A DNA stretch of 64,000 nt from an uncultured Oscillospiraceae bacterium (GTDB lineage Bacteria; Bacillota; Clostridia; Oscillospirales; Ruminococcaceae), in the NCBI GenBank assembly GCA_934464775.1, contig CAKSKG010000005.1, forward strand, positions 1-64,000. The letters are read 5' to 3'. Positions 44,635 through 53,390 of the stretch are shown piece after piece (position 1 is the stretch's first letter; every line of letters starts with the position of its first letter). The translations under genes and the position numbers were made by a program. The notes under the pieces were generated by a model. It made no database searches. It was not told the origin of the DNA and saw only the letters and a program-made list of their open reading frames with translations.

Positions 44635-45442
44635 TCGGCTTCACCTCCAGATATTTATGGGGATCGTCCAGATATCTTCCAAGTATCTCCTCAAAGGAAC
44701 CGTCGGCATACATCTGTTCAAAGGTCTCGGAAAGCCGATCGTTTATGCCTCTGTCATCATTGAGAGAAAAAGCAACTCCCAGTCCCACAGTCAGAAGAGG
44801 CTCGTCCAGTATGCGGCAGTGCAGATCATAATCATTCATATACTGAACAATAGCCGTTTCATGAGCGGCAATGGCGTCGGCATAGCCCTTGCTCAGAAAC
44901 GGATATATCAGTTCCCGATCCTGAAGTGAGATCACCTCACGCACCTTTGGCAGTCTTTCATCAGTCCCGTCAAGAAACATACTCTCGGGCTTTGTGGTAG
45001 ATTGAACAGCTATCCTGCAATCAGCAAGATCCGCAAGAGAATATATATCGCTGTCCTCACCGACTGCCACAACCTGATGACTGTACATATACGGTATCGT
45101 CCAGTTGTATTGATCCTCACGGCCGTCAATTGAAAAGCTGCCCCATATGCAGTCGATCTCACCGCTGTTTACAAGATCGGTCTTATCCTCCCAGTTTATC
45201 GTAACAAATACAGGCTTATAGCCAAGCCGGTCAAAAGCTTCACGGGCAAGATCAACGTCAATGCCCATAGGCTGACCGTTTTTATCCTCAAAATTATAGG
45301 GAGGATATATGTCGCTGCCTATTATTATCTCGGGCAGAGCGGCGGTACTGCCCGAATTTTTATCACTGCTGCCGCAGGCAGTCAGCAGCAGCACTGCCAT
45401 TGCCGCCGACAGCATTTTTATATAAGCTCTTTTTGTGGGCAA
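44627..45442 (-). CDS. Amino-acid-type solute-binding lipoprotein (SBP family 3)
   Basis: The 271-residue lipoprotein (lipobox LLTAC) has the family 3 binding-protein pattern: IIIGSDIYPPYNFEDKNGQP, GIDVDLAREAFDRLG, DCIWGSFSIDGRED and a late EEILGRYLDD. Such proteins usually deliver polar amino acids to ABC importers, but no permease or ATPase is nearby. Instead its 3' end overlaps the hybrid kinase gene, so it probably presents ligand to that sensor. The TTG at 45442 follows AAGGAG at 9 nt; the ATG at 45451 abuts that site. Confidence 0.9.
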   Translation of the reverse strand: MPTKRAYIKMLSAAMAVLLLTACGSSDKNSGSTAALPEIIIGSDIYPPYNFEDKNGQPMGIDVDLAREAFDRLGYKPVFVTINWEDKTDLVNSGEIDCIWGSFSIDGREDQYNWTIPYMYSHQVVAVGEDSDIYSLADLADCRIAVQSTTKPESMFLDGTDERLPKVREVISLQDRELIYPFLSKGYADAIAAHETAIVQYMNDYDLHCRILDEPLLTVGLGVAFSLNDDRGINDRLSETFEQMYADGSFEEILGRYLDDPHKYLEVKPSE

Positions 45443-45491
45443 AGTCCACATCTCCTTAAAAATACACAATAACCAAAGCTTTTGCACGGTA

Positions 45492-45654
45492 AGAACCTGT
45501 CTTCATAAGAAATGTATGCGGATTTTCGTGCATGATTTTGTTGCAGACAAGGCAAAAATCCGCAGGCGTGCTGCCGCACGGCAAGGATTTTTAACGCAGT
45601 ATGCAGCAAAATTTGCCGAAAAGACGTGTGCATATGCTTATGAAGACAGGTTCT
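45492..45654 (+). repeat. MITE-like repeat, family 3 copy A (163 bp)
   Basis: Perfect 18-bp terminal inverted repeats, AGAACCTGTCTTCATAAG and its complement, bound the element. The centre holds a hairpin CGTGC-TGCC-GCACG inside a 7-bp outer stem (45554-45592). The inverted copy is at 60183-60345. It lies just upstream of the binding-protein/kinase unit. There is no transposase. Confidence 0.92.
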
Positions 45655-45774
45655 AAGACATTACCGCCTTATATACACTATGATATTACCATTTATCGGT
45701 ATAAAAGTCAATATTTTTATTATATAAAGTAACGCAGTGAAAAAATGTTTTTTTCGGCAGGCAGATGTATGATA

Positions 45775-45803
45775 TTGACTTTTTATGTCGTTTATCGTAT
45801 AAT
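45775..45803 (+). promoter_or_regulatory. Promoter of chemoreceptor gene
   Basis: TTGACT (45775-45780) and TATAAT (45798-45803) are 17 nt apart. Confidence 0.75.
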
Positions 45804-45867
45804 ATTGTCAAATGCTCCGCACGGCACACGTTACGGACAAAATAATGACCTTCGGAGGTATTTTTAT

Positions 45868-47913
45868 ATGACGATAACAAAAAAAATCAGCATAATGGCT
45901 GCCGCCTGCACCACGATAGCATCAATAGCCGTGGGCACATTGAGTATCCTGAACGCAAATTCCGCTCTTGATTCCGATGCGGACAGGATCATGGAGACAG
46001 CCCAGAGCAGCATCAGCTCCGATATCAATTCATATCTCAGCAAGATCGAGCAGTCGGTCGATACACTTGCGGAAACGGCAATGAGCGACCTTGATGATTT
46101 TGAAGCTTTCAAGACCGACAGCGCCTATGTTGATGCATATACCGACAAGCTTGAACAGCTGCTGTTAAGCTCTGCGGGAAATACCGACGGAGCAATCTGC
46201 GCATACATAAGATACAATCCCGATTTCACCGAGCCTACCTCGGGTCTGTTCATGACAAGAAACAGCACCGATGAAGCTTTTCAGAGCGTAACTCCCACCG
46301 ATTTCAGCACCTATGACAAGACCGATATCGCTCACGTGGGCTGGTATTACACACCCGTCAACAACGGCGGCCCCACATGGATGAACCCTTATCTTAACGA
46401 AAATGTGGGCATATATATGATCTCCTACGTAGTTCCGCTTTTCCGTGACGGCGTGAATGCAGGCATTGTGGGCATGGATATCGACTTCACAATGGTGCAG
46501 AACATAGCCGAGGCCTCCGACGCATACAAAACGGGAATGCCCATAATCACAGACAGCGACGGAAACGTTATATACGGCAGGGACATGACTTTCGGCACAA
46601 GCCTTGCGGAATACTGCTCCTCCGATTCGCTCACGTCCGCTGTTGCCTCGGGTCAGTCCGATGAACCTATCGTATGCAGCATAAACGGAACAAAGAGAAA
46701 AGCCGTGTTCAGCACCCTTGACAACGGCATGGATCTTATTTTCACTGCGGAAAGCTCGGAGCTTTCGGAACAGACAGGCAAAATGGTAATGTATATGCTG
46801 TCGGCGGTAATATTCGTTGCGGCAGTCACTGCGGCGGTGGCAATCACAGTATCAATAAAGATGACACGTTCTCTCCGTGATATCAACCGTGCGGCTCAGA
46901 AGGTGGCGGCAGGCGAGCTTGATGTTACCGTGAAAGCCGCCTCAAAGGACGATATCGGCATACTGGCAGACAGTCTCGGACAGACAACGGATCAGCTCAG
47001 AAACTATTCGGGCTATATCAGCGAGCTTTCCGATGTGCTGAACAGAATAGCGGCAGGCGATCTTGACATAAGCCTTACAATGGAATACAAGGGCGAGTTC
47101 GGAAAGCTGAAAGCTGCCCTTGAAAACATCACAGCTTCGCTGAACGAAACTCTTGTAAGCATCGACACTGCGGCAGATCAGGTTGCAACAGGCGCAGATC
47201 AGGTATCGGTCGGAGCGCAGGCTCTTGCTTCCGGCTCCACAGAGCAGGCAAGCTCCATTGAGCAGCTGGTTTCTACCATAGATGATATGTCCGAGCAGAT
47301 AAAGGTCAATGCGGAGCGTGCTGAAAAGGTCAGCGAAAGCATGGATCACATCGGCGGCGAAGCAAACCTCAGCAACGAGCGCATGAACCGTATGCTTGAA
47401 GCAATGAAGGACATCAACGACAACACCGACCGCATAAGCGCCATAATCAAGACGATAGAGGATATCGCATTCCAGACAAACATACTTGCGCTCAACGCAG
47501 CGGTTGAAGCTGCCCGTGCAGGTGAAGCAGGAAAGGGCTTTGCTGTTGTAGCCGACGAGGTAAGAAATCTTGCTTCCCGTTCCGCCGAAGCTTCACGGAA
47601 CACATCGGCACTTATCAGCAGAACAACGGAAGCCGTTGAAAACGGCTCACAGATAGCAAATCAGACCGCCGAATCCCTTAATACGGTAGTCACAAGCATA
47701 AGCGAGATAGTCGAATCTATCGACAGCATCGCACAGAACACACAAAAGCAGTCCGAGGCGATAAATCATGTATCGACCTATGTGGAGCAGCTTTCCGAGG
47801 TAACTCAGAACAACTCCGCAGCTTCCGAACAGAGCGCCGCAGCAGCGGAAGAGCTTGCGGGACAGGCAAATACAATGAAGCGCCTTACAGGAAAATTCAC
47901 ACTGAAAAAGTAA
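45868..47913 (+). CDS. Methyl-accepting chemotaxis protein with dCache sensor
   Basis: The 681-residue chemoreceptor has an N-terminal helix, an extracellular dCache domain (with [23 protein letters not shown] and GIVGMDID), a second helix near residues 310-335, HAMP ([16 protein letters not shown]), and a cytoplasmic signalling domain with tip [19 protein letters not shown]. Compared with the receptor at 7042 the sensor lacks the Arg of the amino-acid motif, so the ligand differs. The start at 45868 follows CGGAGG. It is monocistronic with its own promoter and terminator. Confidence 0.94.
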   Translation: MTITKKISIMAAACTTIASIAVGTLSILNANSALDSDADRIMETAQSSISSDINSYLSKIEQSVDTLAETAMSDLDDFEAFKTDSAYVDAYTDKLEQLLLSSAGNTDGAICAYIRYNPDFTEPTSGLFMTRNSTDEAFQSVTPTDFSTYDKTDIAHVGWYYTPVNNGGPTWMNPYLNENVGIYMISYVVPLFRDGVNAGIVGMDIDFTMVQNIAEASDAYKTGMPIITDSDGNVIYGRDMTFGTSLAEYCSSDSLTSAVASGQSDEPIVCSINGTKRKAVFSTLDNGMDLIFTAESSELSEQTGKMVMYMLSAVIFVAAVTAAVAITVSIKMTRSLRDINRAAQKVAAGELDVTVKAASKDDIGILADSLGQTTDQLRNYSGYISELSDVLNRIAAGDLDISLTMEYKGEFGKLKAALENITASLNETLVSIDTAADQVATGADQVSVGAQALASGSTEQASSIEQLVSTIDDMSEQIKVNAERAEKVSESMDHIGGEANLSNERMNRMLEAMKDINDNTDRISAIIKTIEDIAFQTNILALNAAVEAARAGEAGKGFAVVADEVRNLASRSAEASRNTSALISRTTEAVENGSQIANQTAESLNTVVTSISEIVESIDSIAQNTQKQSEAINHVSTYVEQLSEVTQNNSAASEQSAAAAEELAGQANTMKRLTGKFTLKK

Positions 47914-47936
47914 GCTTAACGAATAAACAATCAAAA

Positions 47937-47985
47937 CTCCCCGTTCCCGATCATTTTTATACATCGGGTACGGGGAGGGTTTTTA
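47937..47985 (+). terminator. Terminator after chemoreceptor
   Basis: CTCCCCGT...CCCGAT pairs with ATCGGG...ACGGGGAG, followed by GGTTTTTAT. Confidence 0.88.
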
Positions 47986-48056
47986 TAGAACAGCTATGTA
48001 CACACATCGCATCATATTTATTTAAAATCATTTAACAAAAATCTTTGCAAAAAGGC

Positions 48057-48087
48057 TTGACATAAAGTTAACTTTAGATTGTATAAT
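48057..48087 (+). promoter_or_regulatory. MerR-type promoter with 19-nt spacer and operator
   Basis: TTGACA (48057-48062) and TATAAT (48082-48087) are separated by 19 nt, which contain the perfect 14-bp palindrome TAAAGTTAACTTTA (48063-48076). A long spacer with a centred dyad is the hallmark of MerR-family activated promoters. No merR gene is present in the window. Confidence 0.8.
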
Positions 48088-48119
48088 GGGGCTGTAACAA
48101 AAAACAGGGAGGGTTTTCA

Positions 48120-48954
48120 ATGTATACAAATACAATAACATTATCAAACGGCGTAGAAATTCCCCAGCTTGGACTTGGCACATGGTTCATCTCCGATGAA
48201 AATTCGGCAGACGCTGTAAAGGCTGCGGCAAAGCTTGGCTACCGTCACTTCGATACCGCCCATGCATATGGAAACGAACGAGGTGTCGGCGAGGGAGTAA
48301 GGACCTGCGGCATTCCCCGTCAGGAGCTGTTCGTTGTTTCAAAGGTGGCTGCGGAGCATTGACGAAACACTTTCAAAAATGAAGCTTGATTACCTTGATA
48401 TGATGATAATTCACAGCCCACAGCCTTGGGACAAGGTAAATCAGTGCGATGACCGCTATACGGAGGGCAACCGTGCCGCATGGCGTGCCCTTGAGGATGC
48501 ATACAAGGCAGGAAAGCTCCGTGCTGTCGGCGTTTCAAACTTCCTGATCGGCGATATCGAAAGCCTTAATGAAGCCTGCGAAATAAAGCCTATGGCAGAC
48601 CAGATACTTCTCCATATCAGCAACACTCCGCCGGAGCTGACGGAATACTGCAATAAGAACGGCATTGCCGTTGAGGCATATTCCCCCATTGCCCACGGCG
48701 AGATACTTCATCAGCCCGAGATCAGGGCTATGGCGGACAAATACAATGTCACCGTTCCCCGGCTCTGCATACGCTATGCTTTGCAGCCGGGTGCGATTGC
48801 TCTTCCCAAAACGGCAAACCCCGCTCATATGGAAAGCAACGCACAGGTTGACTTCGGGATAGGCACAGAGGACATGGAAACACTGAAACATTTCAGGCAC
48901 ATCGAAAGCTACGGCAAGAGCGGAGTTTTCCCTGTATACGGAGGTAAGCTGTAA
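48120..48954 (+). pseudogene. Aldo/keto reductase, disrupted by internal deletion/frameshift
   Basis: The first frame encodes the reductase N-terminus (GVEIPQLGLGTWFISDE, GYRHFDTAHAYGNE, ELFVVSKVAA) and stops at 48362. The rest (SIDETLSKMKLDYLDMMIIH through GVFPVYGG) continues in another frame from about 48355 to 48954. Family members have roughly ten residues between VAAE and SIDE that are missing here, so a small out-of-frame deletion is likely rather than a single-base error. The NADPH-binding and catalytic regions lie on opposite sides of the break, so no active enzyme is expected. Confidence 0.85.
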
Positions 48955-48955
48955 T

Positions 48956-49336
48956 ATGAAAAAGCCATATCTTATCCTTACAAGTGAGCAGGTATCACAG
49001 GAATATCTCCGCTATCTTGACGGACAGAATATTTCATGGATAGCCTGCGGAAAGGAAAAAATCGATCTTCCCCGTGCCTGCGGAATACTTGCCGAAGAGT
49101 TCGGCGTAAAGCGCATGAGCATCGTGGGCGGCCCTGCCATAAACACAGCTTTTCTGAATGACGGACTTCTGGACGAAATAAGTCTCCTTATCGGCGCAGG
49201 AGTGGACGGCAGAATGGAAATGCCCTCTGTTTTTGACGGACGTGACATCAATTATCCTCTGACTCACCTTACACTTTCGGACGTACAGAAATTCGGCAGC
49301 GGCGCAGTATGGCTCCGCTATAAAACGAATGGCTGA
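48956..49336 (+). pseudogene. RibD C-terminal (DHFR-like) reductase fragment, N-terminally truncated
   Basis: The 126-residue frame matches only the C-terminal half of RibD_C/dihydrofolate-reductase-like proteins, which are usually about 220-230 residues: LILTSEQVSQEYLRYLDG, GVKRMSIVGGPAINTAFL, LLDEISLLIGAGVDGR and VQKFGSGAVWLRYK. The NADPH-binding N-terminal portion is missing. It has a start codon and a GGAGG site 1 nt after the reductase pseudogene, so it could be translated, but it is probably a remnant of a once-complete gene. Confidence 0.7.
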
Positions 49337-49380
49337 TTTTATACAAATTGTTGCGGCTGTGTAAATATAAAACGCAGATA

Positions 49381-49409
49381 TTGACAAGCTTCGCCGCAGG
49401 TGATATAAT
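49381..49409 (+). promoter_or_regulatory. Promoter of TPP riboswitch-thiT
   Basis: TTGACA (49381-49386) and TATAAT (49404-49409) are 17 nt apart. Confidence 0.85.
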
Positions 49410-49423
49410 ATTATGTACAATCA

Positions 49424-49569
49424 AACAGGGGAGCTTGTATACAGGCTGAGAGGAAGATGTTAGCTTCGACCCATAACCTGATTCGGATAATGCCGACGTA
49501 GGGAGTTTTCTTTAATGAAATAAAGATAATGCCGCAGGTTTTTCAATATAACTGCGGCATTTTTGTTTT
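49424..49569 (+). promoter_or_regulatory. TPP riboswitch with expression platform
   Basis: The THI-box aptamer is at about 49424-49511: GGGGAGC, GGCTGAGAGG, then ACCTGATTCGGATAATGCCG and GTAGGGAG. A terminator (ATGCCGCAG 49529-49537 / CTGCGGCAT 49552-49560 plus T-run) follows, so bound thiamine pyrophosphate should stop transcription before thiT. Confidence 0.96.
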
Positions 49570-49644
49570 ATTCCCCAAAAGCACTTGACGGTGCGGTTTT
49601 CCTGTGCGATAAAAAATCGAAAAATTTTTCGGGAGGAAAAAGTT

Positions 49645-50238
49645 ATGAGAAACAATTCAAAGGCACTTCCGCTGGTTGAGGGTGCGGTAATGGTCGCACT
49701 GGCGGTCGTATTAAGCTTCATCAGGATCATCAAGATGCCCTGGGGCGGCTCGGTAACACTGCTTTCAATGCTGCCCATAATCATGTACAGCATCAAGTAC
49801 GGCGTAAAAAAGGGACTGCTGGTGTCCTTCGTATTTTCACTTTTCCAGCTTGGACAGGGCGTAATGGACGGTCTTTTCACATGGGGACTTACACCTGCTT
49901 CGCTGATCGGAAGCATTCTGCTTGACTACGTTCTGGCATACACGGCTATCGGCATCGGCGGTATGTTCCGCACAAAGGGAATCGGCGGCTGGATCGCAGG
50001 CACAGCTCTTGCAGGCGTTGCAAGATTCATTTCCCATTTCCTCAGCGGCGTTATCATCTGGCACTCCTTCGGTGAGCTTTGGAGCGGCTTTGTGACCGAC
50101 AACGAATGGCTTTACAGCCTTGTTTACAACGGCGCATATATGCTCCCTGAGATCATCTTCACTATCATCGGTGCGGTTATCCTCTTCAGCATTCCCCAGA
50201 CAAAGAAGCTCATCACATCGGGCTACGAGGAAAAGTAA
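49645..50238 (+). CDS. thiT: Thiamine ECF transporter S component ThiT
   Basis: ThiT is the thiamine-binding membrane subunit of an ECF importer and needs the shared EcfAA'T module, not present here. The 197-residue product has six predicted helices and family sequences VEGAVMVALAVVLSFI, a basic loop (SIKYGVKKG), ISHFLSGVIIWHSF and EWLYSLVYNGAYMLPE, whose Trp, Tyr, His and Glu residues fit the thiamine site. The start at 49645 follows GGGAGG at 8 nt. The upstream TPP riboswitch confirms thiamine control. Confidence 0.95.
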   Translation: MRNNSKALPLVEGAVMVALAVVLSFIRIIKMPWGGSVTLLSMLPIIMYSIKYGVKKGLLVSFVFSLFQLGQGVMDGLFTWGLTPASLIGSILLDYVLAYTAIGIGGMFRTKGIGGWIAGTALAGVARFISHFLSGVIIWHSFGELWSGFVTDNEWLYSLVYNGAYMLPEIIFTIIGAVILFSIPQTKKLITSGYEEK

Positions 50239-50269
50239 AACCCAAAATAAAATTAATTTGATTACATAA

Positions 50270-50307
50270 AAGATCGGAGCTTGGGAAACAGGCTCCGATC
50301 TTTTATT
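50270..50307 (+). terminator. Terminator after thiT
   Basis: AAAGATCGGAGC pairs with GCTCCGATCTTT and TATT follows. Confidence 0.88.
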
Positions 50308-50321
50308 ATAACATCATGCAA

Positions 50322-50354
50322 AAAATCCTGCGGCCGCAATGACCGCAGGATTTA
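50322..50354 (-). terminator. Terminator after SipW-like gene
   Basis: On the minus strand ATCCTGCGG pairs with CCGCAGGAT and a T-run follows. Confidence 0.82.
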
Positions 50355-50358
50355 TATT

Positions 50359-51636
50359 TTACTTGTTTCTGTTGATCTTTGCCTGTTCCGCATCAATGAT
50401 GCTCATAAGCTCGTCCACAGTGGGGCTTGCGCTCTTTTTGCGCTTTGGAGCAATTGTTTCTCTTGGAACAACTGCCTTTTCGGGGATAGAATTTGTTGCA
50501 ACAACGGGGTGATTTTTCTCTTCGGGGAGAATATCCGCCTTTGGTGCGGTAACTGCCTTGGTGAAGTATTCCTTGGGAGCCTCCGCAATAACGGGAGCTT
50601 CTTCCTTTTTAAGCTTCACCGCAGGCTTTTCGGCAGGCTTGACTGTCTCGGGCTCTGCGCTTGCGGGAGTTTTTATTGCCGCAATGCTCTCGGGGATAAC
50701 ATCGCTGACCTTGGGAGCAAAGGAAGATGTGTCCCCTGCCGCTCCGCCTATCAGCGCACCGTTTTCCTCTTCGGGCTTTTCATCGGGGATCTTCACAGGC
50801 TCGTTCGCAAATCCCGTAACAACGGGAGCGCTGTGTTCGGGCTTTCTGCCGCTCATGGCGTCAAGTCGATCTCCTGTGATAAGAACGCTGTCTGCCTTGG
50901 TCTTGGGTGAATATTCAGCCTTTCCGCTGCTGTCAACGGAAATAACGCTTTCCTTCTTTTGGGGAGCGGCGGTATCGAACTTCGCTCTTACCGCAGGAGC
51001 GGGACGTACATCGGATTCGCCGTCCATTGCTTCCGCCTTTGTTTTCAGTGCCGCATATTTTCCGCCGTCAGGCTCGCTGTATTTATCATCGTCCTCATCG
51101 TCATCGTCGGGCTTGCTAAGAACGATCTTGATTATCTGATACAGAACGATAAGTATGCTTGGGATAATGACCACAAGTATGATGCCCTTTTTGGAGGTCG
51201 CAAAATTCAGCAGCTTTCCCGTGAAAACATCATAGGACACAGCCTTTGCCACAACGCTTTCCTTGGGGACCTTATAGGTTTCATTCTGGGGAGATGTATC
51301 GTATCGGACTATGTAATATGTTCCGTCGTCCTCATCGAGTATCTCAACAACTCTTATCAGCGTAACGGAATCGTCTATCTTGCAGAGCACAACGCTGTTG
51401 ACGGCGATGTTGTCTATCTCGGATTCCTTTGCAAACACCGCCGATTCCGCAGGTATTCGAGTTTCCATGTTCACCGCATGGGTGTGATATATATAATACC
51501 CGAAAACCTTGGGTATGCTGTCCGTATTTCTGAACGAAAAATATATCGTAAGCATAAATGCGATAGCAAGGATAAGTATTCCTATAATAATGAATTCGAT
51601 TATCACCAAAGGGCTTTTGCGCTGTTTATCTTTCAT
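50359..51636 (-). CDS. Inactive SipW-like (signal peptidase I fold) membrane protein
   Basis: The 425-residue protein has a first helix (about 10-35), an extracytoplasmic domain and a second helix (about 155-180), followed by a 240-residue disordered cytoplasmic tail rich in Pro, Ala, Lys and Glu. The middle follows SipW-type signal peptidases (NSVVLCKIDDSVTLIRVVEI, VPKESVVAKAVSY, LNFATSKKGIILVVIIP), but the SGSM catalytic segment reads AVNMET and the THR segment reads LIR, so catalytic Ser and His/Lys are absent. The ATG at 51636 overlaps the stop of a 9-codon leader frame with a strong ribosome site, suggesting coupled translation. Confidence 0.75.
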   Translation of the reverse strand: MKDKQRKSPLVIIEFIIIGILILAIAFMLTIYFSFRNTDSIPKVFGYYIYHTHAVNMETRIPAESAVFAKESEIDNIAVNSVVLCKIDDSVTLIRVVEILDEDDGTYYIVRYDTSPQNETYKVPKESVVAKAVSYDVFTGKLLNFATSKKGIILVVIIPSILIVLYQIIKIVLSKPDDDDEDDDKYSEPDGGKYAALKTKAEAMDGESDVRPAPAVRAKFDTAAPQKKESVISVDSSGKAEYSPKTKADSVLITGDRLDAMSGRKPEHSAPVVTGFANEPVKIPDEKPEEENGALIGGAAGDTSSFAPKVSDVIPESIAAIKTPASAEPETVKPAEKPAVKLKKEEAPVIAEAPKEYFTKAVTAPKADILPEEKNHPVVATNSIPEKAVVPRETIAPKRKKSASPTVDELMSIIDAEQAKINRNK

Positions 51637-51662
51637 ATCTGACCATGCCCCGTCCGAAGCAT
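51633..51662 (-). CDS. Nine-codon upstream ORF coupled to SipW-like gene
   Basis: AAAGGAGG lies 4 nt before this ATG, which encodes MLRTGHGQI and stops in the overlap ATGA with the next start codon. The downstream gene lacks a good site of its own, so this frame probably delivers ribosomes to it. Confidence 0.5.
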   Translation of the reverse strand: MLRTGHGQI

Positions 51663-51779
51663 GTGTCCTCCTTTCAATCAACAGGATAGTTCGGTAACTT
51701 TAAGTATAGCACAAAATCTATCCGATTTCAACAGCTTTCCCGAAAAAAATCAACATAAATTGATTACAAAAACAATAAA

Positions 51780-51815
51780 AAAGCTGCCGCCGATAAAATT
51801 TCCGACGGCAGCAGC
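51780..51815 (-). terminator. Terminator after MATE gene
   Basis: On the minus strand GCTGCCG pairs with CGGCAGC and TTTTTTATTG follows. Confidence 0.85.
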
Positions 51816-51824
51816 CAGATACGG

Positions 51825-53153
51825 TCAATATCCGTATCTTTTTCTGTATTTTACTATGAATGTAAATGTGATGATAAGCGTAACAGCTTCCGCAGCGGAT
51901 ATTGCAAACCATATTCCGCTGACATCGAAAAATATAGGCAGTATAAGTATCGCCGCCGACTGTATCACCAGCGTTCTCATAAAGGATATCAGCGCAGAGA
52001 TAAGTCCGTTGTTCAGTGCCGTAAACATTGCCGAACCGAATACGTTGAATCCGCTCATAAGGAACGATATCGAATATATCCTCATGGCATAGGAGGTCAT
52101 TTCAAGCAGCTCGGGGTCATATCCCACGAATATTCCCGCAAGCACTCCCGAAAGTCCCACGCCCATTGCAGTCATTATCACTGCCGCTGCGGAAATTATC
52201 ACCATGCTCTTGTGATACATATTGTGAAGCTCTTCCCTGTTGCCTGCGCCGTTGTTGAAGCCTATGATAGGTCCGCTTCCTATTGAATAGCCGAAGTAGA
52301 ATGCGCTGAAAATAAAGCTTACATACATGATAACGCCGTATGCCGCAACACCGTTCTCTCCCGCAAGATCAAGCAGTCTGATATTGTAAAGCGCACCCAC
52401 AAAGGAAGCGGAAAGATTTGTAAGCATCTCCGATGAACCGTTGGCACAGGCTTTGCCTATTGCCCTGAAATTTATCTTTGTTTTTACAAGCCTCAGTCTG
52501 CCGTGCCTGTTGAAGATAAAATATATCAGCGGAACGATGCCGCCTACCACCTGTGCTATAGTTGTGGCAAGCGCCGCACCGAAAAGTCCCATATCAAAAT
52601 ATTTGATAAGCACATAGTCCAGCACCATATTGCATACGCCCGAGCTTACCGATATCACCAGTCCCATTTTGGGCTTCTCGGCGGTAACAAGAAAGCTCTG
52701 GAAGCTGTTCTGGAGCATAAAGAACACGTTTCCGAAAAGGAGCGTTCTTCCGTACAGCACGCAGGAATCAAGTATATGTCCCTCCGCTCCCAGAAGCTCC
52801 GCTATCTGCGGCATGAATGCTATGCCTATCACGGAAGCGATGATTCCAACCGCCGCTTCAACATAGATCAGCATGGAAAAATATTCGTTGGCGAGCTTAT
52901 CCTTTTTCTCGCCCATTGTATTTGCAACAAGGGCGCTTCCGCCTGTGCCTATCATAAATCCGAATGAACCCAGCGCCATAACCACAGGCATTACCAGATT
53001 CACCGCCGCAAACTCGGTCTTTCCGACGAAATTCGATACGAAAAATCCGTCAACGATGCTGTACACCGAGGTTATTATCATCATGACAATTGTGGGCAGA
53101 ACAAACCTGAAAAGCTTTCGGTATGTAAAATGCTCCGATAATCCGATCTGCAT
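51825..53153 (-). CDS. MATE family multidrug efflux transporter (MepA-like)
   Basis: The 442-residue protein has 12 predicted helices in two homologous halves and MATE features (LPTIVMMIITSVYSIVDGFF near the N-terminus, FMIGTGGSALVANTMGE, NLSASFVGALYNI and a GSGPIIGFNNGAGN segment). Such pumps use Na+ or H+ gradients to export cationic compounds. The start at 53153 follows GGAAGGAG at 7 nt. A structured leader with its own terminator lies between promoter and gene, so expression is probably controlled by attenuation. Confidence 0.93.
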   Translation of the reverse strand: MQIGLSEHFTYRKLFRFVLPTIVMMIITSVYSIVDGFFVSNFVGKTEFAAVNLVMPVVMALGSFGFMIGTGGSALVANTMGEKKDKLANEYFSMLIYVEAAVGIIASVIGIAFMPQIAELLGAEGHILDSCVLYGRTLLFGNVFFMLQNSFQSFLVTAEKPKMGLVISVSSGVCNMVLDYVLIKYFDMGLFGAALATTIAQVVGGIVPLIYFIFNRHGRLRLVKTKINFRAIGKACANGSSEMLTNLSASFVGALYNIRLLDLAGENGVAAYGVIMYVSFIFSAFYFGYSIGSGPIIGFNNGAGNREELHNMYHKSMVIISAAAVIMTAMGVGLSGVLAGIFVGYDPELLEMTSYAMRIYSISFLMSGFNVFGSAMFTALNNGLISALISFMRTLVIQSAAILILPIFFDVSGIWFAISAAEAVTLIITFTFIVKYRKRYGY

Positions 53154-53185
53154 AAAAATTCTCCTTCCGTATAATTGACACAAAC

Positions 53186-53290
53186 AAAAAGCGCCCGGCT
53201 ACAAAACGTAACCGGGCGCACCCGACATCTTATCGACCCCGGCAGCTGCGGCTGCGGGTCCTCCGATGAATTTATTCTTTTAACATAAGC
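53186..53290 (-). promoter_or_regulatory. Structured leader with terminator, candidate riboswitch (guanidine-IV-like?)
   Basis: Reading the minus strand, a GC-rich hairpin (53235-53260; GACCC..CAGC / GCTG..GGGTC) is followed by GATAAGATGTCGGG and then a strong terminator GCGCCCGG/CCGGGCGC (53191-53219) plus TTTTTG. The position before a MATE gene and the hairpin-plus-terminator layout recall the mepA motif (guanidine-IV) of Clostridia, but I could not match its consensus residue by residue. Confidence 0.5.
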
Positions 53291-53336
53291 CATTATATAC
53301 AAAAGCCATTATATACAAACTTTTTTTGATTGTCAA
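53287..53336 (-). promoter_or_regulatory. MATE promoter with tandemly duplicated -10 segment
   Basis: On the minus strand TTGACA (53331-53336) and TATAAT (53308-53313) are 17 nt apart. The 16-bp block AAGCCATTATATACAA (plus-strand reading) is repeated perfectly at 53287-53302 and 53303-53318, giving a second TATAAT downstream. Confidence 0.75.
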
Positions 53337-53390
53337 GGGTATATATTATTTTCGTGGAACTTATACAAATATTTTTTTTATTTACTGTGC

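Noticed and set aside
53186..53290. Firm naming of the MATE leader as a guanidine-IV riboswitch
   Set aside because: I could not match the consensus position by position without a covariance model, so it is kept as a candidate.
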